Source of the DNA: Halopseudomonas maritima
GTDB lineage: Bacteria; Pseudomonadota; Gammaproteobacteria; Pseudomonadales; Pseudomonadaceae
NCBI RefSeq assembly: GCF_021545785.1
Contig: NZ_CP079801.1
Span: 806,001 to 870,000 of the forward strand
Length of the DNA stretch: 64,000 nucleotides
Direction: 5' to 3'
Below the pieces are notes generated by a model. The model was not told where the DNA came from, did not search any database, and saw only the letters and a list, made by a program, of their open reading frames with translations. The first letter of the stretch is position 1, and every line of letters begins with the position of its first letter. The position numbers and the translations under genes are program-made. Of this stretch, positions 50,833-58,286 are shown in pieces.

Positions 50833-52077
50833 ATGCGTTGGGCCGTTGCACTACTTCTGCTAATGGGGGCCGGTCCCTCTTTTGCTGTCGATTACTATTG
50901 GGGCATCGCATACCGCGGCAGCTATTCGGGCGCATCTCCCCAAGCTGCCTGTTCTGCCATGACCTCGGCCAAGACTAGCTCGACTGAAATTTGGACCGTT
51001 GACCAAGTTTTCATGGTCTCGCCCACGCATTACAAGTGCTATGCCAAGGTGGTTAATCCGAACTACCCAAATCAGCCTTCCATTTCCAAGCAGGACGCTT
51101 ATCGGTACGGCGACAACTGCCCCATTGGCACGACTGAAGATGCCTCTACTGGCCTTTGTGAGGCTACCTGCTCTGACACAGTAGGCGAGTCGTTGCTGGT
51201 CCGTGGTGATGATGCCGTGGTCATCAACAGCAACGGCACTAACTACGTTGCCTCCCAAGCGCCTGAATCTATCTGCTCCCTCAGCTGCAGCTATGCCCCC
51301 GTCTCCAACTTCTCCGCTAGCTGCTACTTGGTGGCTGGCTCCACCTCCACCGGTTATTGCAACTACATCGTCGAGGGCACAGGTGATACCTGCAGCGGCT
51401 CGAACCTCGTTGCCGGCGATACCTCTGGTGACCCTCTTAACCCTGTTGATCCAGGAGATGGCAGTGAGCCGGAAGAACCTGATCCCTGTCATGGTGTGCC
51501 TGGCTACGAGTGGGACGGCTCCACCTGCGTCAAAACTGACGGCGAAGGCGGTGGTGATGGTTCGGGTGATGGTGGTGATGGCTCCGGTGATGGTGACGGC
51601 GATGGATCGGGCGACGGCGATGGCGGTGACGGCTCGGGTGACGGCGGGTCGGGTGGCGATGGCGATGGCGGTGGCTCGGGTGATGGCGACGGTGACGGTT
51701 CAGGCGGCGGCGGTGGCGGGTCGGGCGATGGTGGCTGCACTGGTGAGGATTGCGGCGAAGGTGAGGGCGGCGGTCTCAACCGTCCCGAGAAAGGCAACTT
51801 CGAAGAAGCCATAGCTGAATACGAGCAAAAGATCACCGACACGCTTGCCGAGATCAAAGACCAGTCCGGCCAGTTCGGGTCGCTGATCGAGCAAAAGATG
51901 ACTATCCCGCTGAATTCCGGTAACGCCGTTTTGCCCTGCTTTGAAGCTGAGGTAGTAGGCCGCACGGTCGGCTTCTGCCTGTCTGATAACGCTGATCAGC
52001 TCGCCATCCTGCGCAACATCCTGTTGTTTCTCGCAACCGTGATCGCCCTGTTCATCATCTTCCGGGAGGACAAGTAA
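50833..52077 (+). CDS. coaA: Minor coat / adsorption protein CoaA (pIII-like)
   Basis: 414 residues from the ATG at 50833 just after the terminator; the ORF to 50785 runs through the terminator. A signal peptide (about 1-19) precedes a Cys-rich receptor domain (about 20-235). A long Gly/Asp/Ser linker (about 235-305) follows, built of units such as GDGSGDGDGGDGSGDGG, then a C-terminal domain with a membrane helix (LAILRNILLFLATVIALFII) at the end. It binds the host pilus or receptor. Confidence 0.88.
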   Translation: MRWAVALLLLMGAGPSFAVDYYWGIAYRGSYSGASPQAACSAMTSAKTSSTEIWTVDQVFMVSPTHYKCYAKVVNPNYPNQPSISKQDAYRYGDNCPIGTTEDASTGLCEATCSDTVGESLLVRGDDAVVINSNGTNYVASQAPESICSLSCSYAPVSNFSASCYLVAGSTSTGYCNYIVEGTGDTCSGSNLVAGDTSGDPLNPVDPGDGSEPEEPDPCHGVPGYEWDGSTCVKTDGEGGGDGSGDGGDGSGDGDGDGSGDGDGGDGSGDGGSGGDGDGGGSGDGDGDGSGGGGGGSGDGGCTGEDCGEGEGGGLNRPEKGNFEEAIAEYEQKITDTLAEIKDQSGQFGSLIEQKMTIPLNSGNAVLPCFEAEVVGRTVGFCLSDNADQLAILRNILLFLATVIALFIIFREDK

Positions 52078-52427
52078 TGGATATCCCGTTTATCGGTGAC
52101 ATTCTCGAGTTTTTTCAGGCTGTCTGGGATTGGATCTATTCAGGCATCTACGACTTTGTGAAAGAGGCCTTTGTACTCGCCACCAAGGTCGCCATCTATA
52201 GCTATTACCAAGCCCTGCTATTCGCCCTGCAGGTGGCTTATCAGACTTTTCACGAACTGGTGAGCGAGATCGGCATCAGCGACAAGGTGCAGCAGTACTA
52301 CAACATGTTGGACGCTGACGTTCGCTCGGTGCTTGCGTTCTTCGGCATACCTGATGCGCTGATGATTATCTTCTCTGCGATCGGCACCCGCTGGACCCTC
52401 AAGTTCGTACCGTTTGTGGGGCGCTGA
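52077..52427 (+). CDS. pVI-like minor coat protein
   Basis: 116 residues with three hydrophobic segments (about 5-25, 38-58, 90-108). It lies between coaA and zot, where Pf1 has the equivalent minor coat/assembly protein; the DUF2523 pattern is plausible. Its ATG overlaps the coaA stop by one base. Confidence 0.75.
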   Translation: MDIPFIGDILEFFQAVWDWIYSGIYDFVKEAFVLATKVAIYSYYQALLFALQVAYQTFHELVSEIGISDKVQQYYNMLDADVRSVLAFFGIPDALMIIFSAIGTRWTLKFVPFVGR

Positions 52428-52429
52428 TC

Positions 52430-53665
52430 ATGGCTATCAAAATCCACCATGGCCCTAACGGCTCCTATAAAACCTCCGGTGCCATTCAGGACGACTTGAT
52501 ACCAGCGCTCAAGGCTGGCCGGCACATCATCACTAACATCCGGGGGCTGACACGTGAGCGGGTGTTTCAGGTGTTTCCTGATCTGCCGTCGAGCGTCGAG
52601 ATTGAAAACCTCGATCTGGAAAATCTCGACGACTTGGAGAAGATGCGCACCTTTCCGCAATGGGCACCGCGGGGCGCGTTCATCATTTTCGATGAAACGC
52701 AGCTGATCTTCCTCAAGTCGTGGCGCGAAACCGATCTGCGCAAGTTCGATTTCCCAGGTGGCCCCCAGGCTGCAAAAGAAGCTGACCGGCCCATCAACTG
52801 GCTGGATGGCTGGACCCGTCACCGGCATTGGAACTGGGACATCATCCTCACCACGCCCAACATCGGCTACATCCGCGAAGACATTCGCCTGACCGCCGAG
52901 AAAGCCTACCTGCATTCGAATTTGGCCGTGATTGGCATCAAGGGCCGTTACAAGGAATCGCAGCACTCGGCCACCGAGAACAAGCCCGCCATGAAAGGCT
53001 CCATGGTCGCCGTTAAGAAGATCAACAAGAGGACTTTTCAGCTCTATGACTCAACAGCAACCGGTACCGTCTCCGACACCATCGCGGGCAAGAGCATTTT
53101 TCGAGACCCTAAAGTACTTTTTCTACTCGGTCTTCCGGCCCTTTTTGTTGGGAATTTTCTACTTGGTGGTGGATTCAGCTTCAACCAGCCTAATGATGAT
53201 CCTGCGCCTGCTGCGCGGCCTGTGGCGGGTGCTGTGGCCGGTCATCCGGGTAGTAATTCAATACCTGTTAATCCGCCTCGTAACGATGGTTATTTTTCTC
53301 TACCTGGGCAGCAAGGTGATCGGCTGGCTGCTGTGACCCATCCCTTCCAAAACCATGTAATCCAGATTCGTGGGTCATTGCTTGGCGACAAAGACGCCTT
53401 TCGGCTCTACCTGTTCGATGTGATCGCCCCCGGTGGTGAGCGTTTCCAGCTTAACAGCCGCCAGCTTCGACAGAGTGGCTACTCCCTTTCCGAGACGGCT
53501 GATTGTTCGGTGCGGCTGACTTTCGCAGGCGCATCCTTCTACGCCGTATGCGCCGGGGCTGCGGAGCGCGCCGCCGAGCGGCTCGTCTCGGAGCGTAGCG
53601 GCGCGCCCAGCAGCGAACCCGCGCGCCCCTATGTCCGCGTCATCGAGCACAGCGCGCCCCGCTGA
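52430..53665 (+). CDS. zot: Zonula occludens toxin-like assembly ATPase (pI)
   Basis: 411 residues. The N-terminal P-loop domain has Walker A GPNGSYKTSG (about 6-15) and Walker B AFIIFDE (about 82-88). A membrane helix (about 226-248, VLFLLGLPALFVGNFLLGG) is followed by a periplasmic part with a low-complexity Pro/Ala/Asn linker (about 250-300) and a compact C-terminal domain (about 305-375). It drives extrusion. Within 53046-53336 the codons of this frame end mostly in T, unlike the rest, because a second ORF overlaps in the +1 frame. Confidence 0.9.
   Translation: MAIKIHHGPNGSYKTSGAIQDDLIPALKAGRHIITNIRGLTRERVFQVFPDLPSSVEIENLDLENLDDLEKMRTFPQWAPRGAFIIFDETQLIFLKSWRETDLRKFDFPGGPQAAKEADRPINWLDGWTRHRHWNWDIILTTPNIGYIREDIRLTAEKAYLHSNLAVIGIKGRYKESQHSATENKPAMKGSMVAVKKINKRTFQLYDSTATGTVSDTIAGKSIFRDPKVLFLLGLPALFVGNFLLGGGFSFNQPNDDPAPAARPVAGAVAGHPGSNSIPVNPPRNDGYFSLPGQQGDRLAAVTHPFQNHVIQIRGSLLGDKDAFRLYLFDVIAPGGERFQLNSRQLRQSGYSLSETADCSVRLTFAGASFYAVCAGAAERAAERLVSERSGAPSSEPARPYVRVIEHSAPR
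53046..53336 (+). CDS. Overlapping membrane-protein ORF embedded in zot (+1 frame)
   Basis: 96 codons from an ATG at 53046. The N-terminus is Pro/Arg-rich (about 1-20) and is followed by hydrophobic helices YFFYSVFRPFLLGIFYLVV (about 25-43) and VIQYLLIRLVTMVIFLYLG (about 71-89), with the Arg-rich LRLLRGLWRVLW between. Through 53200-53330 nearly every codon ends in G or C, as in host genes, whereas the zot frame here ends mainly in T. That argues that this frame is the selected one. A Shine-Dalgarno-like AGAGGA lies 12 bp upstream, which is a little far. Possible assembly or exclusion protein. Confidence 0.6.
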   Translation: MTQQQPVPSPTPSRARAFFETLKYFFYSVFRPFLLGIFYLVVDSASTSLMMILRLLRGLWRVLWPVIRVVIQYLLIRLVTMVIFLYLGSKVIGWLL

Positions 53666-53705
53666 CGTCCCTGTAACACGTCAGATAAAACCGTATTGAA
53701 ACGGT
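53663..53705 (+). promoter_or_regulatory. Two hairpins between zot and rep
   Basis: TGACG/CGTCA (53663-53683) and ACCGT-ATTGAA-ACGGT (53690-53705) lie in the 69-bp gap before rep. They may control rep translation or be part of the origin. Confidence 0.4.
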
Positions 53706-53734
53706 CATTAGTGGCCATTGTTGGAGTTTTAAGA

Positions 53735-55015
53735 ATGAGCGTTAAGGATTTTTCCCGAATCAACCCGACTACCGGCGCAACTGGTGAAGGTCGTGTGTTC
53801 GTTGACCCTAACACCGCTGAGATTGTTGACCTGTCTAAGGTCCGTCTGCTCCGGTGTGGTGTCGATACTGTTCGTCAGCTCTACCGGGGCATGATCCGGT
53901 TAGGTGTTCTGGCCCTGTTCGAAAAGCCCGGCACCATCGTTGAGTTTGCCGGTCAGCGTTGGCACACCGGACGGGTTGGCCGTGACTCTGGCTACCAGTT
54001 CAAGCTGCAGAATGCTGACCTTGGGTTCGTTCTGTTGATCAAAAACTTCAACGCCAAGGCCGACAGCATCGGCCCACACCTCAAAATCGAAGTGTCGCCC
54101 CACACTATCGACACGCTGTCGCCTGATCGCCTGCAGGCCCGCATGGACTACTACGCATCCGAGATTCTGGAACACGTCGAAGTAAATCAGTGTGCGGTGC
54201 ATCTGGCGCTGGACCTGCAGGGCTGGCAACCACCAGCCGATCTGGTGTCCCGCATGCACTGCCGTGCACGCAATCACCGTGATGTGTCCGGTATCAACTC
54301 CATTGAGTGGGCCACCAAGTCGAGCGTTTACGGTCGCGGCGAAACATCCATGTTCGGCTCTGCTAACGGTATTCAGTTGAGCATCTACAACAAGACCGAG
54401 CAGGCCAAGGCGACTGACAAGCTGGACTATTGGCAAAGCGTCTGGCGGCGCAATGATGACCCGTTTGATGACGCCTGCCCGGATAACTACAACCCCGATC
54501 AAGACGTGTGGCGTATCGAGCTACGCTATCACCATTCCGTTATCCAGCAATTCGCCAGCGGCTCGACTCAAGTCAGCACCGGCCAGCTGATCGACACGCG
54601 CACCTTTGAGGCTTTCTGCCCTCACCTAGACGGCCTGTGGCGCTATGGCCTGCAGCAGTTCAAGCTGCTGAATCGTCCTAGCTACTTTGACCCCTTCTGG
54701 ACCCTGATCCGTGACGATGTGCGGGTGGAACTGCCGGTTGAGTCCCTGATGGACGACACCGAGTACAAACGCTATTACAAGACGGCTGCCGGCTTCTCCG
54801 GTAAGAACGTTGAGCTGTTCCTGGGAAACTTTGTGAGCCTGCTGGCACGGGAGCGAGTGGGCGCCACCAAAGCGTTTGACCGTCTGAAGGAATGGGAATG
54901 CTGGCCTGTGATCCGCGATCACTACGCTGCAAAGGATATGGGGGAGCGGGCTATCTATCGCCATATCCGTGACCTGCTGGAAGAAAGGCACGTTCGTTGG
55001 GGGCGTGGTGTCTGA
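53735..55015 (+). CDS. Phage replication initiation protein (Pf Rep-like)
   Basis: 426 residues from the ATG at 53735 (GGAG upstream); a longer ATG at 53696 falls in the hairpin gap. It matches the size and position of the Pf1 replication protein (PA0727-type), which nicks double-stranded phage DNA to start rolling-circle replication. Aromatic-rich motifs such as HSVIQQFASG and VWRIELRYH support the fold; the exact catalytic Tyr is not assigned. It overlaps int by one base. Confidence 0.82.
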   Translation: MSVKDFSRINPTTGATGEGRVFVDPNTAEIVDLSKVRLLRCGVDTVRQLYRGMIRLGVLALFEKPGTIVEFAGQRWHTGRVGRDSGYQFKLQNADLGFVLLIKNFNAKADSIGPHLKIEVSPHTIDTLSPDRLQARMDYYASEILEHVEVNQCAVHLALDLQGWQPPADLVSRMHCRARNHRDVSGINSIEWATKSSVYGRGETSMFGSANGIQLSIYNKTEQAKATDKLDYWQSVWRRNDDPFDDACPDNYNPDQDVWRIELRYHHSVIQQFASGSTQVSTGQLIDTRTFEAFCPHLDGLWRYGLQQFKLLNRPSYFDPFWTLIRDDVRVELPVESLMDDTEYKRYYKTAAGFSGKNVELFLGNFVSLLARERVGATKAFDRLKEWECWPVIRDHYAAKDMGERAIYRHIRDLLEERHVRWGRGV

Positions 55016-56043
55016 TGGCAGTAATCAAGCAGCCTAACGGCCTTTGGAAAGCGGACGTTGAACCCATCAAGGGGAAGCGATTCCGCAAAACCTTCAAGAC
55101 TAAAGGTGAGGCCCAACGTTTTGAGGCCAACTGCCGGGCCAAGCTGTCGCAACAGCCTGACTGGTCTCCCAAGCCAAAGGACAAGCGCCGGTTACTGGAC
55201 CTGATTCAGCTCTGGTATGAAATGCACGGTTCATCGCTCACTGATGGCAAACGCCGGCATGCCATCCTGACGGCTGCAGCTGAACAGCTGCATAACCCTG
55301 TCGCTCTTGCTGTCTCTGGCTCCAGCGTTGCGCACCTGCGGGCCAAGTGGCTGCAGGATGGTGTATCCGGCAAAACGGCTAACAACCGACTGGCCTACCT
55401 GAAAGCGGTATACAACCAGCTGTACCGGCTGGATGAAATTGACTACCCCTGCCCTTTTCAGAAGGTGCCCGCGCTCAAGCTGCAGGAACGCCCCCTGACC
55501 TACCTCACCCGCGAGCAGATCAGGGAGCTATTGGACGCCCTAGACGCCCACCCGACCATGCCACACCCCGCCATGATGGCCCGCTTGTGCCTGGCTACCG
55601 GTTGCCGCTGGGGTGAGGCTCAAGCCATCACGCCAGACCGGATAAGGGGCGGACAGGTCACGTTCCATAACACCAAGGGTAAGCGGGTTCGGGTCATCCC
55701 GATTTCGGCTGATCTGGAAAAGCGACTCAAAGCCCACTGGCGTCAGTACGGGGCGTTTACCAACTGCCTGATGACCTTTTGCCGAGTGTTGGAATCAACG
55801 TCTATCAAGCTACCTGCGGGACAGGCATCACACGTCCTGCGACATAGCTTTGCTAGTCACTTCGTGATCGGTGGGGGGAGCATTCTGGTACTGCAGAAGA
55901 TTCTCGGCCACACCTCGCTGGCAATGACCATGCGTTACGCACACCTTGCGCCGGATCACCTGCAGGAAGCGTTGAGGCTGAACCCTTTCGACACTTTTTC
56001 GACACTTTCCGATGCCGAAAAAGAAAAACCCCTGAAATCTTAA
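55015..56043 (+). CDS. Tyrosine recombinase / phage integrase
   Basis: 342 residues from the ATG at 55015 overlapping the rep stop. Arg I is in ATGCRWGEA (about 202), the His-x-x-Arg box is HVLRHSFASHF (about 283), and LGHTSLAMTMRYAHL carries the His and the nucleophilic Tyr (about 316). It is the last gene, next to attR, as in Pf4. Its 3' end carries the right arm-type repeats. It should catalyse integration at tRNA-Ser. Confidence 0.93.
   Translation: MAVIKQPNGLWKADVEPIKGKRFRKTFKTKGEAQRFEANCRAKLSQQPDWSPKPKDKRRLLDLIQLWYEMHGSSLTDGKRRHAILTAAAEQLHNPVALAVSGSSVAHLRAKWLQDGVSGKTANNRLAYLKAVYNQLYRLDEIDYPCPFQKVPALKLQERPLTYLTREQIRELLDALDAHPTMPHPAMMARLCLATGCRWGEAQAITPDRIRGGQVTFHNTKGKRVRVIPISADLEKRLKAHWRQYGAFTNCLMTFCRVLESTSIKLPAGQASHVLRHSFASHFVIGGGSILVLQKILGHTSLAMTMRYAHLAPDHLQEALRLNPFDTFSTLSDAEKEKPLKS
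55987..56008 (+). promoter_or_regulatory. Right tandem TTCGACACTTT repeats, candidate integrase arm sites
   Basis: Two exact TTCGACACTTT copies at 55987-55997 and 55998-56008, 61 bp from the attachment core and inside the last codons of int. They match the left copies at 45609-45629 in the same orientation. Confidence 0.55.
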
Positions 56044-56058
56044 CGAAATCAGGGGTTT
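56026..56058. terminator. Terminator overlapping the end of int
   Basis: AAACCCCTGA and TCAGGGGTTT form a 10-bp stem with a loop containing the int stop, followed by TATC; A5 precedes it. It can work in both directions and would also end tRNA-Ser transcription now that the original terminator has been moved. Confidence 0.75.
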
Positions 56059-56068
56059 ATCTATCGCA

Positions 56069-56093
56069 TCTGGCGGAGAGAGAGGGATTCGAA
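56069..56093. repeat. attR: right copy of the 25-bp attachment core
   Basis: Exact match to 45478-45502. Here the core continues into the complete tRNA-Ser gene, so integration rebuilds the tRNA with a phage-supplied 3' end. Confidence 0.92.
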
Positions 56094-56161
56094 CCCTCGA
56101 TACGCGATTAACGTATACACACTTTCCAGGCGTGCTCCTTCAGCCACTCGGACACCTCTCC
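56071..56161 (-). tRNA. tRNA-Ser (anticodon GGA), phage attachment site
   Basis: 91 nt on the minus strand with the long variable arm typical of serine tRNA. The acceptor GGAGAGG pairs with TCTCTCC (one G-U), followed by discriminator G and encoded CCA at 56071-56073. The anticodon loop CTGGAAA gives GGA. The 3' part comes from the phage core repeat, and the function is preserved. Confidence 0.96.
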
Positions 56162-56361
56162 GGATCTCGGCGGACAGGTGACCCTGCTACCGAGGCGCGC
56201 TAATTTACCGAAACACCCGCCTTTTGGCAAACCCTTTTTCCATGTATTTCAGTCACTCCGGCGGCTTGCCGGCAAGACTCGCCAGTCATGATTTAGTTGG
56301 TAAACTGCCAGACCTGTGCTGCGGCATTGAGGCCGCGTGACTTCTAGTTGAGGACTTTCTG

Positions 56362-57054
56362 ATGAGCGAGCTGGTTTCCTATCGTTTCGCCGACGGCGTT
56401 GCCCACCTGAGCCTGGACAACGGCAAGGTCAATGCCTTGTCGCCCGACATGATCGCAGCGATCAACGCAGCGCTTGACCAGGCCGAAAAGGACCGTGCAG
56501 TAGTGGTGCTGAGCGGCAAGCCGGGTATCTTTTCCGGCGGTTATGACCTGAAAGTGATGACCTCCGGGCCGGACGCAGCCAAGGCGTTGGTGGCCTCTGG
56601 CTCGACCCTGTCGCGCCGCATGCTGTCGCACCCCTACCCGATCGTTGCCGTGTGCACCGGCCACGCGATTGCCAAGGGCGCTTTCCTGCTGCTGTCCGCC
56701 GATTACCGCGTGGGTGTAGCCGGTCCGTTCAAGATTGGCCTGAACGAAACCGCCATCGGCATGACCATGCACCACGCCGGTATCGAATTGGCCCGTGCGC
56801 GCCTGACCCCGGCAGCCTTTGGTCGTGCAGTCATCAATGCCGAAATGTTTGCCCCGGAAGAAGCCGTGCAGGCAGGCTTCCTGGACAAGGTGGTCGCAGC
56901 CGAGGAGCTGGAAGCAGCCGCCATGGCCAAGGCGCAGGAGCTGGCAGCGCTGAACATGACTGCCTTCCGTCAGACCAAGGTCAAGTCTCGCAAGGCTTAT
57001 CTTGAGCTGCTGGATGCCTGCATCGAGCTGGACCGTCAGCACGACCTGAGCTGA
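56362..57054 (+). CDS. Crotonase / enoyl-CoA hydratase family protein
   Basis: 230 residues. The crotonase oxyanion-hole segments are GIFSGGYDLKVM (about 57-68) and GHAIAKGAFLLLSADYRVG (about 99-117), and the Glu of GLNETAIGM is placed like a catalytic acid. It would hydrate or isomerise enoyl-CoA. It is shorter than full enoyl-CoA hydratase (about 255), and the substrate is unknown. GAGG lies upstream of the start. Confidence 0.88.
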   Translation: MSELVSYRFADGVAHLSLDNGKVNALSPDMIAAINAALDQAEKDRAVVVLSGKPGIFSGGYDLKVMTSGPDAAKALVASGSTLSRRMLSHPYPIVAVCTGHAIAKGAFLLLSADYRVGVAGPFKIGLNETAIGMTMHHAGIELARARLTPAAFGRAVINAEMFAPEEAVQAGFLDKVVAAEELEAAAMAKAQELAALNMTAFRQTKVKSRKAYLELLDACIELDRQHDLS

Positions 57055-57150
57055 CAGCCGCAGATTGATCAGTAGCCCCTTGGTGGGGACTGCGCCAGCG
57101 TCGCAGATGCAGTAGTCTGTTGCTCTGTTTATCGCGGAATAGTCCCCATC

Positions 57151-58215
57151 ATGGATTCAGTCACTCAGCTTGTGCTCGGCGCCTCGATCCAGGGCGCGCT
57201 GCTTGGTCGTTGGCAAGGCCGCAAAGCCTTACTGTACGGCGCAGCCTTGGCCACCTTGCCCGACATGGATGTGCTGATTGACTACGGCGATGCCGTCGCC
57301 GACATGACCTACCACCGTGGCTTCAGCCACTCGCTGCTGGTCCTGACCGCGCTTGCCGCGGTGCTTACCTGGCTAATTCGCAAGCGCTGGCCAGATGCGG
57401 GCTACAGTGGCCGACGGCTGTTTGCCACGCTGGCACTGGTGCTGTGCACACACCCGCTGCTGGACAGCTTTACCACCTACGGCACTCAGCTATTCTGGCC
57501 GCTGACCACACCGCCGGTGGCGATTTCTTCAATCTTTATTATCGACCCGCTATACAGCATGCCGCTGCTACTTGCGGTGCTGGTGGCGCTGGTGGTCGGC
57601 CTAGGTCACCAAGGCCGTCGCTGGCAGTGCGCAGCGCTGCTGTTAAGCAGCCTCTATCTGAGCAGCACGTTGGCCGGCAAGACGATGGCAGAGCATCGCT
57701 TGCACGTCGCGCTGGCCGCCCAGGAGGTGCAAGCCGACTCGGTTTTCAGCACGCCAACCCCGTTCAACACCCTGCTCTGGCGCGTCATGGCGGTGGATGG
57801 CGATACCTATTACGAAGGGCTTACCGGTTGGCTGGACCACCAGCCACTGACTCTGACGGCCCTGCCTCGCAACAGCGCGGCAGCGGCTCAGGCACTGGCT
57901 AACTCACCGCAGGATCAGCGCCTGCGCTGGTTTACCGGCGACCGGTTACGCTACGACTTGATCAACGGACAGTGGGTAGTGACCGACCTGCGCTTGGGCA
58001 TGAGCGGATATCACCCGTTCCGCTTCGCGCTGGCTAACGAAGAAAACGACGGGCAAACGCAACTGATTGAGCACACTGAACTCTGGCCGGCCCGCCGACC
58101 AGACGTCTCCACCTTGCGACTGCTGGCGCAGCGCGCAGTGGATGCGGCAACACCGCTGTCACTGGAGGAGCTAGCTCAACCGCTGGGCGAGCCCGCAGTG
58201 AATCAACCGCAGTGA
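57151..58215 (+). CDS. YdjM/DUF457-type inner-membrane protein
   Basis: 354 residues. The N-terminal metal-dependent hydrolase-like membrane domain is clear: MDSVTQLVLGA, ATLPDMDVLIDYGD and YHRGFSHSLLVL (Asp and His ligands), then several helices to about 200. The C-terminal region is soluble. YdjM is a LexA-regulated membrane protein in E. coli, but no LexA site was recognised here. Function unknown. Confidence 0.88.
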   Translation: MDSVTQLVLGASIQGALLGRWQGRKALLYGAALATLPDMDVLIDYGDAVADMTYHRGFSHSLLVLTALAAVLTWLIRKRWPDAGYSGRRLFATLALVLCTHPLLDSFTTYGTQLFWPLTTPPVAISSIFIIDPLYSMPLLLAVLVALVVGLGHQGRRWQCAALLLSSLYLSSTLAGKTMAEHRLHVALAAQEVQADSVFSTPTPFNTLLWRVMAVDGDTYYEGLTGWLDHQPLTLTALPRNSAAAAQALANSPQDQRLRWFTGDRLRYDLINGQWVVTDLRLGMSGYHPFRFALANEENDGQTQLIEHTELWPARRPDVSTLRLLAQRAVDAATPLSLEELAQPLGEPAVNQPQ

Positions 58216-58286
58216 TGGGCTGACTAGCTGTCCCTTGCGTGGCGGCTTCTGCGATAATCGCGGTTTTGCCGGGAAGGAGCAGGAAG

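Larger units (their letters stand above)
45478..56093. mobile_element. Pf-like filamentous (inovirus) prophage in tRNA-Ser(GGA)
   Basis: Bounded by 25-bp direct repeats that include the tRNA 3' end. It contains, in the order of Pf1/Pf4-type phages, a divergent repressor, excisionase, Arc-like protein, ssDNA-binding protein, CoaB, CoaA, pVI-like protein, Zot, Rep and tyrosine integrase. The element is about 10.6 kb, longer than Pf1 (about 7.3 kb), because of the left cargo at 45.7-48.0 kb. All core genes are intact, so it may still be able to excise and produce virions. No secretin gene is present, as in Pf phages, which implies use of a host secretin. Confidence 0.93.

Noticed and set aside
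51504..51965. 153-codon minus-strand Pro/Ser-rich ORF
   Set aside because: Exact complement of the Gly/Asp linker of CoaA; low-complexity artefact.
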